The notes beneath the pieces were generated by a model. That model did no database searches, was not told where the DNA came from, and saw nothing but the letters and a program-made list of their open reading frames with translations. The translations under genes and the position numbers were made by a program. Below, piece by piece: positions 44,367-55,650 of a DNA stretch of 64,000 nucleotides. This DNA is from Cladophialophora immunda (lineage: Eukaryota > Ascomycota > Eurotiomycetes > Chaetothyriales > Herpotrichiellaceae), in the NCBI RefSeq assembly GCF_000835495.1, contig NW_015622546.1, positions 2,784,955-2,848,954 on the forward strand, in the 5' to 3' direction. Position 1 is the first letter of the stretch. Each line of letters opens with the position of its first letter.

Positions 44367-44956
44367 CACCTGCCAACGACGACAAATATTGTCGGGCGCT
44401 TTACCTCGAAAGCGACTCGCTATCGCTGTTGTCGGCTTTGGAAGAGGGAAGACTTTAGAGAAAGCCCTTGGCAGTGAGATCTCCCAAAGGAGTTGTTCCG
44501 TCTGCTAAAAAGAGGTGTTTCTTACTAATAAAAGCCTGACAATATTATCTCAAGTCCAGACTTAACACAAAAAAATTGGACACATTCTCCTGATGTCCGT
44601 TTTTATTATGGTCCTATCAATGTGGAGATCTTTCAGGGTCGATCCGTTAACTTGGAGAGCTTCGCGGCCTCATCGGTTCAGCCCCGTGACATTCCTGGTT
44701 TGACTTATGTAATGACTCACAAAGGTGGCTGGATTCCATCAATTTCGATGCATTGGTTGAGGCAGGTCCAGGGTTGCCTCATCGTAGCTTGCTGGTCATG
44801 TTCGGCGGGGCGCTCGTTTGACAAGGAGGTGGTGACGATCCAGAACGAGACCATCTGTACAAAGCCTCTTTGAACCTCGGACCCACTCCCAGCTTCTGTT
44901 ACGGGCCCAGTTAAAATAACACCGAATCCCTTTTCGTCTAGTAGCATCTCCTAGAT
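44367..44956. other. No gene recognised
   Basis: Short frames (44622-44873 + and 44717-44947 -) overlap each other and show no motif. Confidence 0.35.
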
Positions 44957-45235
44957 GCTGGAGCCTGTCGTCCAAGAGGAAGGACGAGGGGCAAGGAACA
45001 CGAAGCCATAGTAAAGCACCGAGTCGAAAGGAGGAGATGTTGTCTCAGCATGGAGAGGACCAATAGGCATCCCAATCATGACTGTCACTCTTCCCGTACG
45101 CATCTAAAAGCTGGTAATCGTGTGCTATGGGTCCGTGCCTCGTCGCAAAAAGTGGTTTGTTGGCTTAAATTGTTGGCTGGTACTACTGCAACATAATCCT
45201 TGGCCTCAAATGCCTCACCGGTTAAGGCTACCAGG
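44957..45235 (+). repeat. Dispersed repeat D, copy 2
   Basis: Shares blocks with 17966-18316 and, after the LINE, with 20088-20105: gctggagcctgtc, gcatggagaggac, gggtccgtgcct, gttggctggt, aatgcctcaccggttaag. The casein kinase-derived reading frame of copy 1 is broken here within 20 codons. Confidence 0.55.
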
Positions 45236-45479
45236 GTTGTTATCTTTGCGATAGGGCGTTGATCCTTGTTTCATCTACCTCCAAGTGTGCTCTCATCCCC
45301 AACATTAATCAGTTCCCGCTCCCATCAAGCTCTTTTGAGGTTTTGTCAACGCTCGAGGGATAACACTCTATCGCGATGCCAACCGAAGACTCGAAAAACA
45401 AACACCTACCTCCCAAAATCTTTGACGAAAGAAAGGATAAGACCATTACTTCGACACAAACAGATAGTCCGCTCAGAAA

Positions 45480-45570
45480 TGCTTGAGATGTTCGCGACTG
45501 AACAGTAAAGCAGCGCTGAACAGGCCGAGCAGAATGGCAAGCTCGACCGCAGAACTCGCGGCGAGAGCTT
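45480..45570 (+). repeat. Dispersed repeat A, copy 1 (promoter and start of Zn2Cys6-like regulator)
   Basis: The segment tgcttgagatgttcgc, then gcagcgctgaacaggccgag, then agctcgaccgcagaactcgc is repeated at 62370-62460 with about 85 per cent identity by eye. It covers the last 50 bases before, and the first codons of, the regulator. Confidence 0.7.
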
Positions 45571-46924
45571 GTGAACAGTGCAGCCACTACAAAGTTAGAT
45601 GCAATGAGGAACGCCTATCTTGTACACCCGACTTCTATGTGAGCAGACGGCTGTGCGACACCTAATTAGCCATTTCTAACTTTATGTGGACAGAATTGCC
45701 GAGAAGGCTTCCTAGGGTATCGGACTATCCTACAAAAGCTCTTTCCGAGCGTTCATCTGGATACACTGAAAGACCTCTCTCGTGAAAGGCTCATTGAGCT
45801 CATTCAAGTGTGCGGTCCCTCTGATCATCTATTGCCTCGACCACTGGATCTGGAGAGAGGATCTCCAGTGAATCCTAATACTACCAATCTCGAGTTGCTA
45901 CAACCAACTGAAGAATACGAGAGGCTCGGATCTCACACACCTTTCACCATGTGGTGCGAGCTCCCAGCCTATACGTCGCCAAATGAATTAGGCGATTTTG
46001 GGAGTCTGGATCCCCGAGTTCTGGCAGAAACGGTGCAATGGGAAAGTCAGCCTCTTCCTCTAGTCGAAGAAGACTTCCTCATGTCATCAGAAAATATCGC
46101 GATATACGAACCAGAAGAGTTGAGCCCTACTTTAGATGAGGGACTACTAATCTCCACAAATTCCATTTCGACGACACCTAGTGAGGACGTGAAAGAACGC
46201 ATAGTATATGGCGATGACTCCAATCAACATATGACCAAAATTGCTCTTAGCGCAGTCGACAAATTCCAGTGCAATTATCCTGGCTGCACTGACAAAAAAA
46301 CAGGAAAGCCGAACAACTTCAAGCACAAAAGTCATCTGAAGCGACACCAAGAAACTATCCACAGAAACGTTCACGGCCCACCTATGCATAGGTGTTGGGT
46401 ACCCATGTGTGACAAACGATACAAGAGAAAAGATGCACTTCAAGCCCACTTAAAGAATCACTCGAAAAAGGGAGGCAAAAGTCGTTACGTTGCTACACTA
46501 GACAAGGACAGTCAGTACTATGACCCAGATTGGAAAGGCGAACTAGATGAGCGTGAGAACCCGATTCCACTACCAAATGTCAACCATGTTAATTCGCCCA
46601 TGAAAGTCTTGGGTTCTGAACCGGCACTCGGGTCAGGCAGGTCCAGGAAGTACCCATGCCCCGACTGTTCCTTGTCCTGCTATCGCAAAGTCGACTTAGA
46701 GAGACATGTTCTCATCCACACTGGAACGAGACCCTATATCTGCTCCTTCGAAGGTTGTGAGAAATCATATGTGCGCAATTCGAATCTCAAGAGACATGAA
46801 AAATCTCACAGGGGGTCACGATAAAGTCCAATGTCTCCTGGGTGATGGTAAAGACCAAGGCAAATTTTACTCAAACCCGACGAGTCTGAGAATGCACATG
46901 AACAGGAAGCACAAAGCAACATGA
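45534..46924 (+). CDS. Zn2Cys6-like plus C2H2 zinc-finger regulator, 2 exons, late frameshift
   Basis: Exons 45534-45638 and 45694-46824 join in frame across a 55-nt intron to 411 residues. Exon 1 carries a cluster like Zn2Cys6 (RACEQCSHYKVRCNEERLSC), with one more Cys after the splice, so five of the usual six cysteines. C2H2 fingers follow: FQCNYPGCTD..H..H, HRCWVPMCDK..H..H, YPCPDCSLSC..H..H and YICSFEGCEK..H..H. After the last finger the frame stops at 46824, but the next frame goes on with VQCLLGDGKDQGKFYSNPTS and ends at 46924 with another H..H pair. Removing one G from the G5 run at 46811-46815 would bring the two into one frame, so one base seems extra. It may be a real frameshift or a sequencing error. 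The protein would act as a nuclear regulator. Confidence 0.7.
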
Positions 46925-46969
46925 GAAAAAGCTACATCAGGGTTTCGCACACAACACGGTGGAACATCA

Positions 46970-47359
46970 TCAAGAAACCCAGAGAGCCGGCTCGAGGCCG
47001 ACAGTTTGGTCCTGGGTGCGATGTCGAGGCCTGTAAAGAGTTCTTCGGGGGAATCCATGGAAAGGGAAATGAACTGATGGGAGGGAAGGCATACTGCTGC
47101 AGGTTGAAGTCTCACAGGCTGGACAGACTTTATCGGCCTTCAATGAGAGGCCACAACCAGTACTTGACCTACTCCAGGCAGCGATAGCGTCGTTGGCTTT
47201 TGCGATGACCCAGTCTACCAGAGTTTCATACATGCACGCAATCAAGACTTCACGATCGTCTGTAGAGCATTTCTTAACGAGCACTTCGGGCTCCCAGTTG
47301 AGGTGTTCAAAGCTCAGTTTTAGAAGACTTTGATCTTGAGTTTGTACGTCAGTCGTCAT
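46970..47359 (-). pseudogene. Possible myosin-motor-like fragment
   Basis: A minus frame of 129 codons starts MTTDVQTQDQSLLKLSFEHL and contains STDDREVLIACMYETLVDWV followed by IAKANDAI. That resembles the myosin motor segment near RDALAKxLYxxLFxWLVxxIN. No P-loop, switch or other motor motif is nearby. The similarity is short and could be chance. Confidence 0.25.
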
Positions 47360-50300
47360 GTTGAAGATTGTGCTTCATAGTTTCTCGAGTTCCCCTAGGT
47401 CCCAAGCCGCGTAAAGAACACTCCTGCACTGCGATCGAACCTCACCCTGATCCGTACGAGACGAGGCCGAGATTGCGGCTTCTCTCCACAATCATGCCCC
47501 TTTCGCACCGTGACGACACGGTTGGCTAGTGAGTATGATGCGGCTGGTCCGTCAGCCCGGCAAGTTTGCCTCTGTACATCCCTCCCTCCCTTATTTACAG
47601 GATGTTAATCGACTAACAGCAAAGCAATCAACAAGCCGAAAGAATGCCAGGCGCCGTTGTAGTTGCCTGCGCCGGCTGTGCTGGACCCCCACACCTCAAT
47701 TCTAAGGCATCAATGCCGCTGGGGGCCCACCAAAACGAAAAGCACAGCTCACCGCCTACCCTTTCGATTCCCCCGTTTCCGATCGCAAACGTGAGGCCAA
47801 CCGTTCCATCGTATCCGAACCACCCAGCGCGACCCGCGATCGTTGCAAACTAGACCACAGCCTAGGCTCTAGAGCACACGTCTACTCTTATTCCCCGTCC
47901 ACCTGCAAGGAGATCTCGGAGAAGAGAAATATGCTATTCTACATGTAGAGGTCAATGCAGTCAGTAAGATGGCAATACAGCACAATTTGAGTCCACTCAT
48001 CTGTGTACGGACACTCGCCAAACCCGTTGCGCCAAGTTATGGACAGCGAGGCCAGCGGATGAAGACTCGGAGAAAGAGGACCAAGAATCTATTGTTTAAC
48101 GGCTGTCGCAGTTCACATGTGAGGGCAGCAGAATGAGAAATTGGCCTTCCAGTAGACTATGCAAACGCCGGTCCATCTATCCTTCGTGTCTACTGCGTCC
48201 GTCACCTTTGATTCCTCCGCCTCCTCCTATCCCTCGACCTAGTCTTCGGATCTACCGTCTTCATCACCACCATTACCATCCCGAGCTCCATTTCTCCCAC
48301 CTCCATCCGAGCTGTCGCAAGCCCTAGGCATTGGCTGTGCGAACCTGCAAAGCAGGCTGCGACACGTCCGAGAAAGAAATGCGAAAAAGACCTCAATAAT
48401 GCCCGGCCCTCCAAGATACCTCCAAAGAGGTTGGACTTTCTAATACTCCTCGTGCTCGAACGCGTAAGAGGAGCATTCACAGGACCCGGGAGGACCCATG
48501 GTCGTTTGAACGAGACTGAGATATATCGCCATTATGTCTCCCGGAAATTGCTAAGCGAGGTTTAGTCGTCGACCGTTCTCGCTCTCGACTTCTATTGTGT
48601 AGAGCGGTAGCGAGGACTTTTCTTGTTGCTCATCTGGTTCCCCCTCCGTGGTCGGACCACTAATCCCGGGGATACCTGTATCATGGCCCATTTCGATGGC
48701 CATCAGCACCGCCAGCAAGTTCCACCACGAGACCCAGTGCTTGTCAGTCTTGAGGTCGGGGCTCGTCCCCCTGACCGTTATCAACTAAGACGCTCCACAT
48801 GCTTCCCCTGGCGCCTGTCTGCTGCGGCTGCTGCTGCTCCTGGGCCTGCTCGTCCCTGGCCCGGACAATGGTGCTGGGCTTGGTGTCGTCCTCGGGGCGC
48901 ATGATTGAGATGGAACGAATGAGTGGATGACAGTGATGGATGGGCCCTCCCTCACCGGAGGCCATGTATTTGTCGCTCCCGAAAAAGGCCCGTTTCATGG
49001 TGCTCTCCTTCAGTCCAGGGGGAGGGGGCTTGTCCATAGTTTCAAATGTGAAGACCCCATGAGTCAACACAGCGGAGCGAATGTCGTCCTGTTGAGCGTT
49101 AACGGTGGCGGCGGGCATCTTCCTCTGAACTAATTCCGATTCTCTTCGTTCGTAGTTTTATTGTTGAAGGTGGGCACTTCATCTAGGTAGAGTGGTTAAA
49201 GAACAGCAACGGGCGTTGAGCTAATGGCGGTCCGTAAAAATGTAGCCAAGGTAGGTGAGTTGTGAAGAGGGATTAAGAAGTGAAGGAGGGGGAGAGGGTG
49301 GACATTAAATAGACGCCAAAAAGAAGGATGAAGAGGTAAAGACATGACGCACGAGTAGATGCCTGGCTGACTCCTTGAGTGAGATCCACTCCCATTGTTG
49401 CCGAGGGCGCAGACAACAGAGATTTTGGGTGGGCCGGGACCCTGGCTGGAGGCTATGGTCTTTCCTTTATGTTGGTTCCTAAGGAGGCTCGCTTCGTCTA
49501 AGTGATCTAGGATCCTTACTAGGAGGATATAATTAACTTGGAGGCCTCGGTCCGGTCCTGCTAGACGGACGGATGTCTTCTCATGGTGCAAGGTAGGTAG
49601 ATCGGAGTGGAGATGCATCCGCGATGTGCCTTTCGGAGTCGGCGAGATAGGCAGCGAAGCTGAAAAATTGAGGGATTTCCGGGTGATCTGAATGGGAAGG
49701 GTCAACTTTATAGTCAGGTAGCTCTACATACTAGAGGGGGTTGGTGCATCTGCCTCCTTTATCTCGTCCTCTTCCCTTTGTACTTTCTCTTGGTTCCCTT
49801 CTCTCGCCTCTTTCTATGAGGCGGCAGCGTGATTTTAGGCCGGCTGACTGCTGTGAACATGTTGACCGAAACCTTCAAAAATGATGTGCATCCAGAGAAG
49901 AGGCCACTCCACCCGCCAGGTCAGATTTCTCATCAGGTCTTGGTCATCTTGAATCGGATAGGTGCCACTCTCGTCGATGCCGACGAATCGAAACTAGAGT
50001 GAGTGAACAATAGAACTTCTTCCATATTTATGCTTCCACAAAATGGAACCCAAGCTGGAATTGCCACTGATCCCAATGAAGGTGCGGCTAAAGAGATCAA
50101 ACAGATAGTGCTAAGTGATCTTGAAGACAAGGATTCTGGGACTATGTAGCCAGACGCACTCGATCAGGCCTTTCCGATTGACGCAGATTGAAAAAACGGG
50201 AGGAGCTGATCGAGCAGAACAGAGTCGTTGCGGTCTCAGCGGCTCTCAGCCGCTCGCACGTCGTGTTGGTTTGGCAGCAGCTTCGTGGTAGAAAAGTGTC

Positions 50301-50754
50301 GGATACTTGGGCATGCCAAAGTCCCTGACAACACCCCTTGCATGGTTCATCAAGCCTCGCTTCTGCCTGGCTGTCGGACAGGAATCCCCACTTGATGTCT
50401 CGATGCACCTCGCCGAGCCGTGGTTGAGCAATCTATCTCCGGATGCGGCCGTGTTTCGACCACCACGAGAGTTGCTTCCCACCAATCGCTGTACCGCAGA
50501 TTCCAGAACCGCAAAGAAACATGGTCAGAGCCGTCCAATCATGAGTGCATTACCAGACGTCGGAGAAGGCCAGAGAAAGTGTTCGAAGGACCTCAAGTTT
50601 GACCGCAGGAAACCGTGGTGCGTTCTACCTCAAAAATACAGTACACACACACAAAATCGGTGTCCGGTCTAGGTAACGCACCAAAAGCACTTTACTAATT
50701 TCAGCTAGCTTCTGAGTGCAATGGCGTCCAATCATCATTAATACTATTTCGGGA
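47360..50754. other. No convincing gene over 3.4 kb
   Basis: Several overlapping frames of 60-170 codons exist, such as 48744-49118 (-), 49196-49705 (-) and 50307-50672 (+), none with a motif I trust. The minus frames at 50142-50485 contain HRDIK and DFG-like triplets in different frames, but no other kinase feature. Repeat E copy 2 lies at 49765-49850. Confidence 0.4.
49765..49850 (+). repeat. Dispersed repeat E, copy 2
   Basis: See 43555-43650; the clearest shared run is cttggttccctt followed by tcgcctctttctat. Confidence 0.5.
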
Positions 50755-51175
50755 TCTAGGTACCTCTATAGTCTTAGTCTTCCTTATTTGGCATTGGGCG
50801 GTATTCTTCTTCAGCAGTAGTTTTCGCTATTTCCATAAAGAGATGTCGAAGCTCGTCTGAGGTTTGTGTGTCGGCCGTCTCTATCTTCTCTGCGATGTCA
50901 CGGTCTGTAACAGCAGCCTTTTCTTCCTCGCTCAACTGTGGTATGGGGCGGCACTCTTTCTCGGCAATAATTTATGCCACTAGCTCGTGATAATTCCGAT
51001 GATAAACGGAGGTTGCTTTGCGGGCCATCTGCATGAAATCTGCAATTCTGTCGTCGGTAAAATCAGCTCTCTTATCCTCATGCTGCTCTTGTATTTCGCT
51101 GAGCTCTGGCTCAGCGAGGATCTGCGCTATTTGGCGTTGTTGATATTTGACTGCGGTCTCTTCGGTGTTCTGCAT
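50755..51175 (-). pseudogene. Glu-rich helical protein fragment with in-frame TAA
   Basis: One minus frame runs from about 51175 to 50755 with a single TAA at 50972-50974. Before it the text reads QIAQILAEPELSEIQEQHED, DRIADFMQMARKAT; after it, IIAEKECRPIPQLSEEEKAA, DRDIAEKIETADTQTSDELR, and a last AEEEYRPMPNKED. The pattern (A)E-x-E/C-R/E-x-P..SE.., then DxxIAxxxxxA recurs at least twice, so it is a protein with diverged internal repeats. CAA to TAA is a change RIP would cause. No family recognised. Confidence 0.45.
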
Positions 51176-51229
51176 CGGGCTTAGTGAGAGGTTCGGTGTG
51201 TAGGTGCGACTTTTTGAATGATAGTGTGA

Positions 51230-51430
51230 GCGCAGCTATATAGGTAACGGATCTGGGGTAATGAGTAGTTTAGGGTATCTAGTCTATTCTCCCTATAGTA
51301 GGTGTATAGAGACTGAAGGCTTTGGAGAAGACGAAGACTCTACAGTATAATCGGGGGCACGACCCTTTTAAACTATAGGTAAGTTACTAAAGTCTTTGTC
51401 GACGTCGGGGATTTAGTAGGCTTAGATGGG
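51230..51430. repeat. Weak RIP-like, TpA-rich stretch
   Basis: TpA is frequent here (roughly 22 occurrences against about 8 CpA plus TpG in 180 bases by eye), a milder version of the pattern at the left edge. No coding frame. Confidence 0.35.
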
Positions 51431-51634
51431 GCGAAGCATACGTGGTTGCGACTAGACAATAGAACACGTTACTGCATGAGGCTGGACAAGGCTCTGCTGT
51501 GATCAACCACATATAACCATGGTGTTTTCAAAATAGTTTTCAGGCTCTCCCATTTTTATTTTTCTACCTCAAAACCTGCAAGAAACCCAAAAAGGAGGCT
51601 TACGTCTGGTCACGTGAAGGGCCTTGTCAGCCAG

Positions 51635-51790
51635 CCACTAGATTTTTTTCATTCTCGGGATGAGTGGGACGACTGTGGCGTGGGTCCATCTTCTGATGAA
51701 GCCTTCAATTAGATGGTTGTACTGTACTGTAAGGGGTTGGTTAAAAGAGTTGCTGGTTTCGTATGTTGCCAGCCACAGGGATTCTTCACT
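51635..51790 (-). repeat. Dispersed repeat B, copy 1
   Basis: The reverse complement reads aatccctgtggctggcaaca, tacgaaaccagcaactctt, gaaggcttc, tcccgagaatgaaa, tagtggctggc. The + strand at 61080-61230 carries the same blocks in the same order, with roughly 80 per cent identity by eye. The copies are inverted relative to each other, about 9.5 kb apart. Confidence 0.65.
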
Positions 51791-51960
51791 CTTCACTCTT
51801 CACTCAGAGCTTACCAGCCTAGTCACGACTCGTTGGAATATATGCTTGCTTGCTCTACATGTAACAGTAGAAAAGACATATGCGTACATAAATTGCCTCA
51901 AGCATGGTACTTTAATTTCAACAATTCCATTTCCCCATACCGGTCCAAAGACGCAACACA

Positions 51961-52368
51961 TCACTTTCTATCCAACTCTAGTGCACAGGCAACGTCCACA
52001 ATCCCTTGCGGTGGTCCCACCGATGTCAACGTCGGCAGCCCACCGCCGAGCACCAAAACACTGTTCGGAGTTTCGAATTCGCAGCGTTCGTCGTTGAGGA
52101 GGCGAATAGAGTCGTATTGTAGGCCCTCTACGGCGTCAGGTGAAAGTGTAGAAGGCGAAACTAGGCTGGAAATTGTGTGCGACAAGCCGTCTCTGGGGAT
52201 AGAGATGACAAGGAAAGTATCGGCACTCTGTAAGACTGCACCAACGTTGTCGACATCTCGAACTGTCACGCGCTCCGGTTGAGAAAGTGAGGGGATAGCT
52301 AAGCTAAAAATCTGTCCAGGGAGGAGGAAGATTGTCGAAAGACTCGGGATGATCGCTTTGAAATACAT
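51961..52368 (-). CDS. Small secreted protein with C-terminal VGPPQ motif
   Basis: 135 residues from the ATG at 52368. The N-terminus MYFKAIIPSLSTIFLLPGQI followed by FSLA is a good signal peptide. The mature part has two cysteines in the second half (ERCEFETPNS and VDVACAL), flanking LTSVGPPQGIVDV. The C..VGPPQ-IV..C ending recurs in the decayed gene at 54039-54496 and in fungal small secreted proteins I remember, role unknown. An upstream frame extension exists but lacks signal-peptide logic. Export and perhaps an effector or cell-surface role are inferred from the signal only. Confidence 0.55.
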   Translation of the reverse strand: MYFKAIIPSLSTIFLLPGQIFSLAIPSLSQPERVTVRDVDNVGAVLQSADTFLVISIPRDGLSHTISSLVSPSTLSPDAVEGLQYDSIRLLNDERCEFETPNSVLVLGGGLPTLTSVGPPQGIVDVACALELDRK

Positions 52369-53119
52369 ACTTGAATTTAGACGAAAAGGTTCTTGTTCAT
52401 GGGAGGACATCAGTGATGTGGGTTAAACAATGGGTCTTATACTTCAATTTCATCGATATCGCAAACACTAAGAGAAGTTGTACCTAGGCAAGACCAGCGG
52501 TCAGCGTCTGCAAGGCGAAGATGTCGCAGCCATGACTCTGCGTGCCCACAAAGCTTCGCACCAATTAATGTGCGACCGAGTACAAATTCTGGAGCACTGA
52601 AGAAGATAGTCCCAGGCGTCAGATCCTTGCGCATTGAGACTCGGTCGGACTGGAAGAGCGCAACCATCGGGTCAACTCTCCGGCCGAGTCGGTGATATAG
52701 TCCCGCGCTGATTTTTTTTGGGTGGCGACGTACTGTACAATAGCGTCGGAGTTTTAATCCCGAATTGTATGGTACGGCGGCAATTGACTGGTGTAAGGTG
52801 ATACATACAGACGCAGGTTGAAAATAATGTTTAGAAATTGTCTCATGCGTCGGAAGTCGAGGCACTGAAGTCCCTAGCCCCCGGTATTCGCGATTTCCCC
52901 CACCACAACCCATGGCAACAATGATAACAGCTTTCTGATACGATAATAATCGCTTGATCACAACTACCATAAAGAGAACTTTGCTTACCCTTGTGTTTCA
53001 CTAACGATGAATATGGTATTTACTTACGCCCCCGGCGGCACCTGCCGCAGGCTCTGGTGTGGTCTAAGGGGTTGTACAACCCAGGTGACCCCGACACCTA
53101 TCACATAAAATTGCCAACG
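52369..53119. other. Unassigned; minus ORF of 177 codons
   Basis: The minus frame 52437-52970 is open for 177 codons with no motif I recognise. It lacks a clear signal peptide or domain. The + gene that follows may start in this stretch at 52991. Confidence 0.3.
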
Positions 53120-53701
53120 ATGCATTCGAGCACAGAGACGACCTCTTCCTACTTGGGGGACCATGTCAGAGGCCTGGTTGTAACTCGTCACGCCGCCACT
53201 ATTGCTCCTGCGCTTAGAGAGCCTTTATTCAACGGGTCGAAAACTCAGAATCAACTTTCCGACCGGATGTCCAATTCCGCAACTCCGATGCCCAGTCTAG
53301 ACAATCAAATAGCGCCCGATTTACAGCCTGCCAAATCAGAGACTGACCTTGTCAAAATACACTCGATGATTCGTGGCAATCAATTTGGCTGTGATTATCC
53401 AGGCTGCGCGAATAAGGAAACCGGGCAAGCCAAATGCTTCCGCCGGCTGGAACACTTGAAAAGACACCAAATGACGGTTTACAGGAGCAACGACAGTTCC
53501 ATATATAAGTGTTGGGTGCCAGGGTGTTCCAGGGCATTTAACAGAAATGACAAATTTGAAACTCACCTAAGAAACGCCCACTCGGGAAAACCACGAAGTA
53601 GAAATCGATATGTGGCAACACTGGATGAGGATAGCGTATTCTATGACAAAGAATGGAAGGGCGCCCTAGACGATCACGGGTATCCTATCTTACAAAAGTG
53701 A
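53120..53701 (+). CDS. C2H2 zinc-finger protein, shortened paralogue of the 45.5-kb regulator
   Basis: 193 residues from the ATG at 53120; the frame is open from 52991. Two zinc-finger regions match the first two C2H2 fingers of the regulator at 45534: FGCDYPGCANKETGQAKCF and YKCWVPGCSRAFNRNDKFET, followed by NRYVATLDEDSVFYDKEWKG, which is almost the same as the linker there. In the first finger the last zinc-ligand histidine appears to be Y (RHQMTVY). The later fingers and the Zn2Cys6-like part are absent, and the protein ends after PILQK. It may be a truncated duplicate with altered or lost DNA binding. Confidence 0.65.
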   Translation: MHSSTETTSSYLGDHVRGLVVTRHAATIAPALREPLFNGSKTQNQLSDRMSNSATPMPSLDNQIAPDLQPAKSETDLVKIHSMIRGNQFGCDYPGCANKETGQAKCFRRLEHLKRHQMTVYRSNDSSIYKCWVPGCSRAFNRNDKFETHLRNAHSGKPRSRNRYVATLDEDSVFYDKEWKGALDDHGYPILQK

Positions 53702-54038
53702 GCGCAAAAGTATGGATAGTCATCAGGCGGAAGGATTCAGGAGATGTAGCCTTGTCGTTGGCCAAAAAAGCGGAGCGGTCCGAAAAAGGTAATATTCAGG
53801 CGTGTATGCGGTGCCTGACTTCGCCCAAAAGCCGAGTCCTTAATGGCCCCCTTTTCGAGCGCGCGCTTTAGAGCACGAGTTTCGAACAGAGCGATGCATA
53901 GTATTGCGGACTTATACCTCCGCTAGAGGACTTTCTATGCTAATCCAAGTATTAATACTGTTCTTTGCCCGTATCTGTTGCAACCTTTCCTACTCCTCAT
54001 CCGTTTTGCAACCTTTCTCTCCTCAAGTCCTTTAGATC

Positions 54039-54496
54039 ATGGCTCGACTCTCTGCGATGCTTCTCCTCCTGCTTCGAATTTTTCCACAGACGCTTGGTGC
54101 GAGCATACCACTTCCTTTGGCACGTGGACTGACGAATGGTATGGCCGGGCTGCCGACTTCCCTACTCCTTGACGAGACGGCCTTCGGTACAAATACACGA
54201 AGAGATAGCCAAGAATGGCCTACAAACATCATTTTCTACGCCGGCCCAGAGCTTATTGCGGGCTTCGTGCCGAATGACGGTCAAACCTATGACTTGGGCA
54301 ATATATTGTGCCTTGCCGCTACCGCCAATGCATTGGCCGCTGTAACGACATTGCTGTTTCTCAAGTTGGAGTTGTGGCAGGATATGGGCCATGCAAATTG
54401 ACTACCCTGGATGGAACAATTATATCGCTGGAGACATCCAAATTGTACGACGTCGGCCCCCCGCAAAATATCGTACAAGCGATTTGTGGCAACTAG
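54039..54496 (+). pseudogene. Small secreted protein of the VGPPQ type, frameshifted
   Basis: The first frame (54039-54401) starts MARLSAMLLLLLRIFPQTLG, a strong signal peptide, and continues to LCLAATANALAA. The next frame then carries NDIAVSQVGVVAGYGPCKL and ends with YDVGPPQNIVQAICGN at 54496. The two parts match the plan of the secreted protein at 51961-52368 (Cys, VGPPQ-IV, Cys). The switch lies near 54330-54350, consistent with a one-base loss. No intron fits: the only GT..AG pair in the gap is 24 nt. Confidence 0.55.
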
Positions 54497-55650
54497 TCCT
54501 TTTTGTGCTGTCCAAGTTCTCCTCTCGACGGAGGGGCGCATTTATCAGGAGCGGGAGAGACCGAAAGTGGACATGATCAAGTTTTGATGTATTTATTTTA
54601 TGTCAGTCTTTATGAATCGTGTTACCAGGCCTGAGAATGATTTTACATATTTGTCTAAACTCTACAGACAGCCGCCGGCGCTCCTCCCGTGCCAGAACGC
54701 CGACAACCGATCATTTGTATCACCAGAGACCTCCAGTCGTACTTTACGACGCTATCTAAAAATTATGACTTTTCATTGTGATTGAAAGAAAGGCTGTCAT
54801 CTGCTTTCCTGGAAGGGAGATCTATCTGAATCTGCAGACTTAACAATGTGGACGATACAGTTATTTCTAGGAAATGTACCCTTCCCCATCCTCCAGACCA
54901 GATCATCGAAATTCTGAAGTTTTTATGCAACGACTATTATCCGCTAACTACGCTCTTTCAGTGGCGATTTTCCGTGATTAATGGCTCCCCAAAGGTATTC
55001 TTGTCTTTATGTGCTGACCACTGCCAACCTCCAGTCTCCTTTTCCTACTTGTCCCACACCCTCCTTCGGGCCGGACCGTTCTGTCTGGTTGTGTGCTTTC
55101 TGATTCGCGCATCTAGATGGCCCTGAAATGCCTCTTCACGCTCTCGATTCTTTGGTGCTGGTGACAGGTCTTCGGCACCCGCCTGACCTGCAGTCTTTTC
55201 TCCTGCCGCTTCTCTTTTCTCCCGGATGGCATCATTCTTCGTCTCCTCTTTCACCGGGAGGCTCGGCGCGGCCAAGTCAAGATAAGAAAGCCTCGACTCA
55301 GCATCAGACTTCTTTGGACGGCGGAAGATAGTTTCGCCACTCAAATCTTTCACACTGTATGGAGATCTTAACCAACTCAAAGACTTTGGCGTCAGCCACT
55401 TTAGCCAATGGGCGTGGCTCCATCTTGTGATCAACAATCAATCGACACCACCTGATCGGTGTTTTGGGCTTAGGGTATTTAGTTTTCTTCTGCACGCATG
55501 AAGGGCACATCACGAGAAAATGAGGACGAGAAATATTTCAACAGGTTTGGGGGACGCGGTCCAGTTTTATAGGACAAGAATTACCGGACGTATTCTAATG
55601 CGGGATGACCTCTGCTGAAGGCCACCAGAATTATTTCTTCAGTTGACAAC
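54497..55650. other. No convincing gene
   Basis: Minus frames at 55045-55437 and 55304-55513 overlap in different frames and have some charged, coding-like text (DLSGETIFRRPKKSDAESRL) but no motif or start that I can defend. Confidence 0.35.

Noticed and set aside
50142..50485. Possible kinase fragment (HRDIK and DFG triplets on the minus strand)
   Set aside because: The triplets are in different frames and no other kinase motif or spacing fits.
53336..53566. Minus frames opposite the C2H2 paralogue
   Set aside because: They mirror the zinc-finger coding strand and have no feature of their own.
54308..54401. A 24-nt intron joining the two frames of the secreted protein at 54 kb
   Set aside because: It is far below the minimum intron length seen in this window (about 46 nt), so a frameshift is the better explanation.
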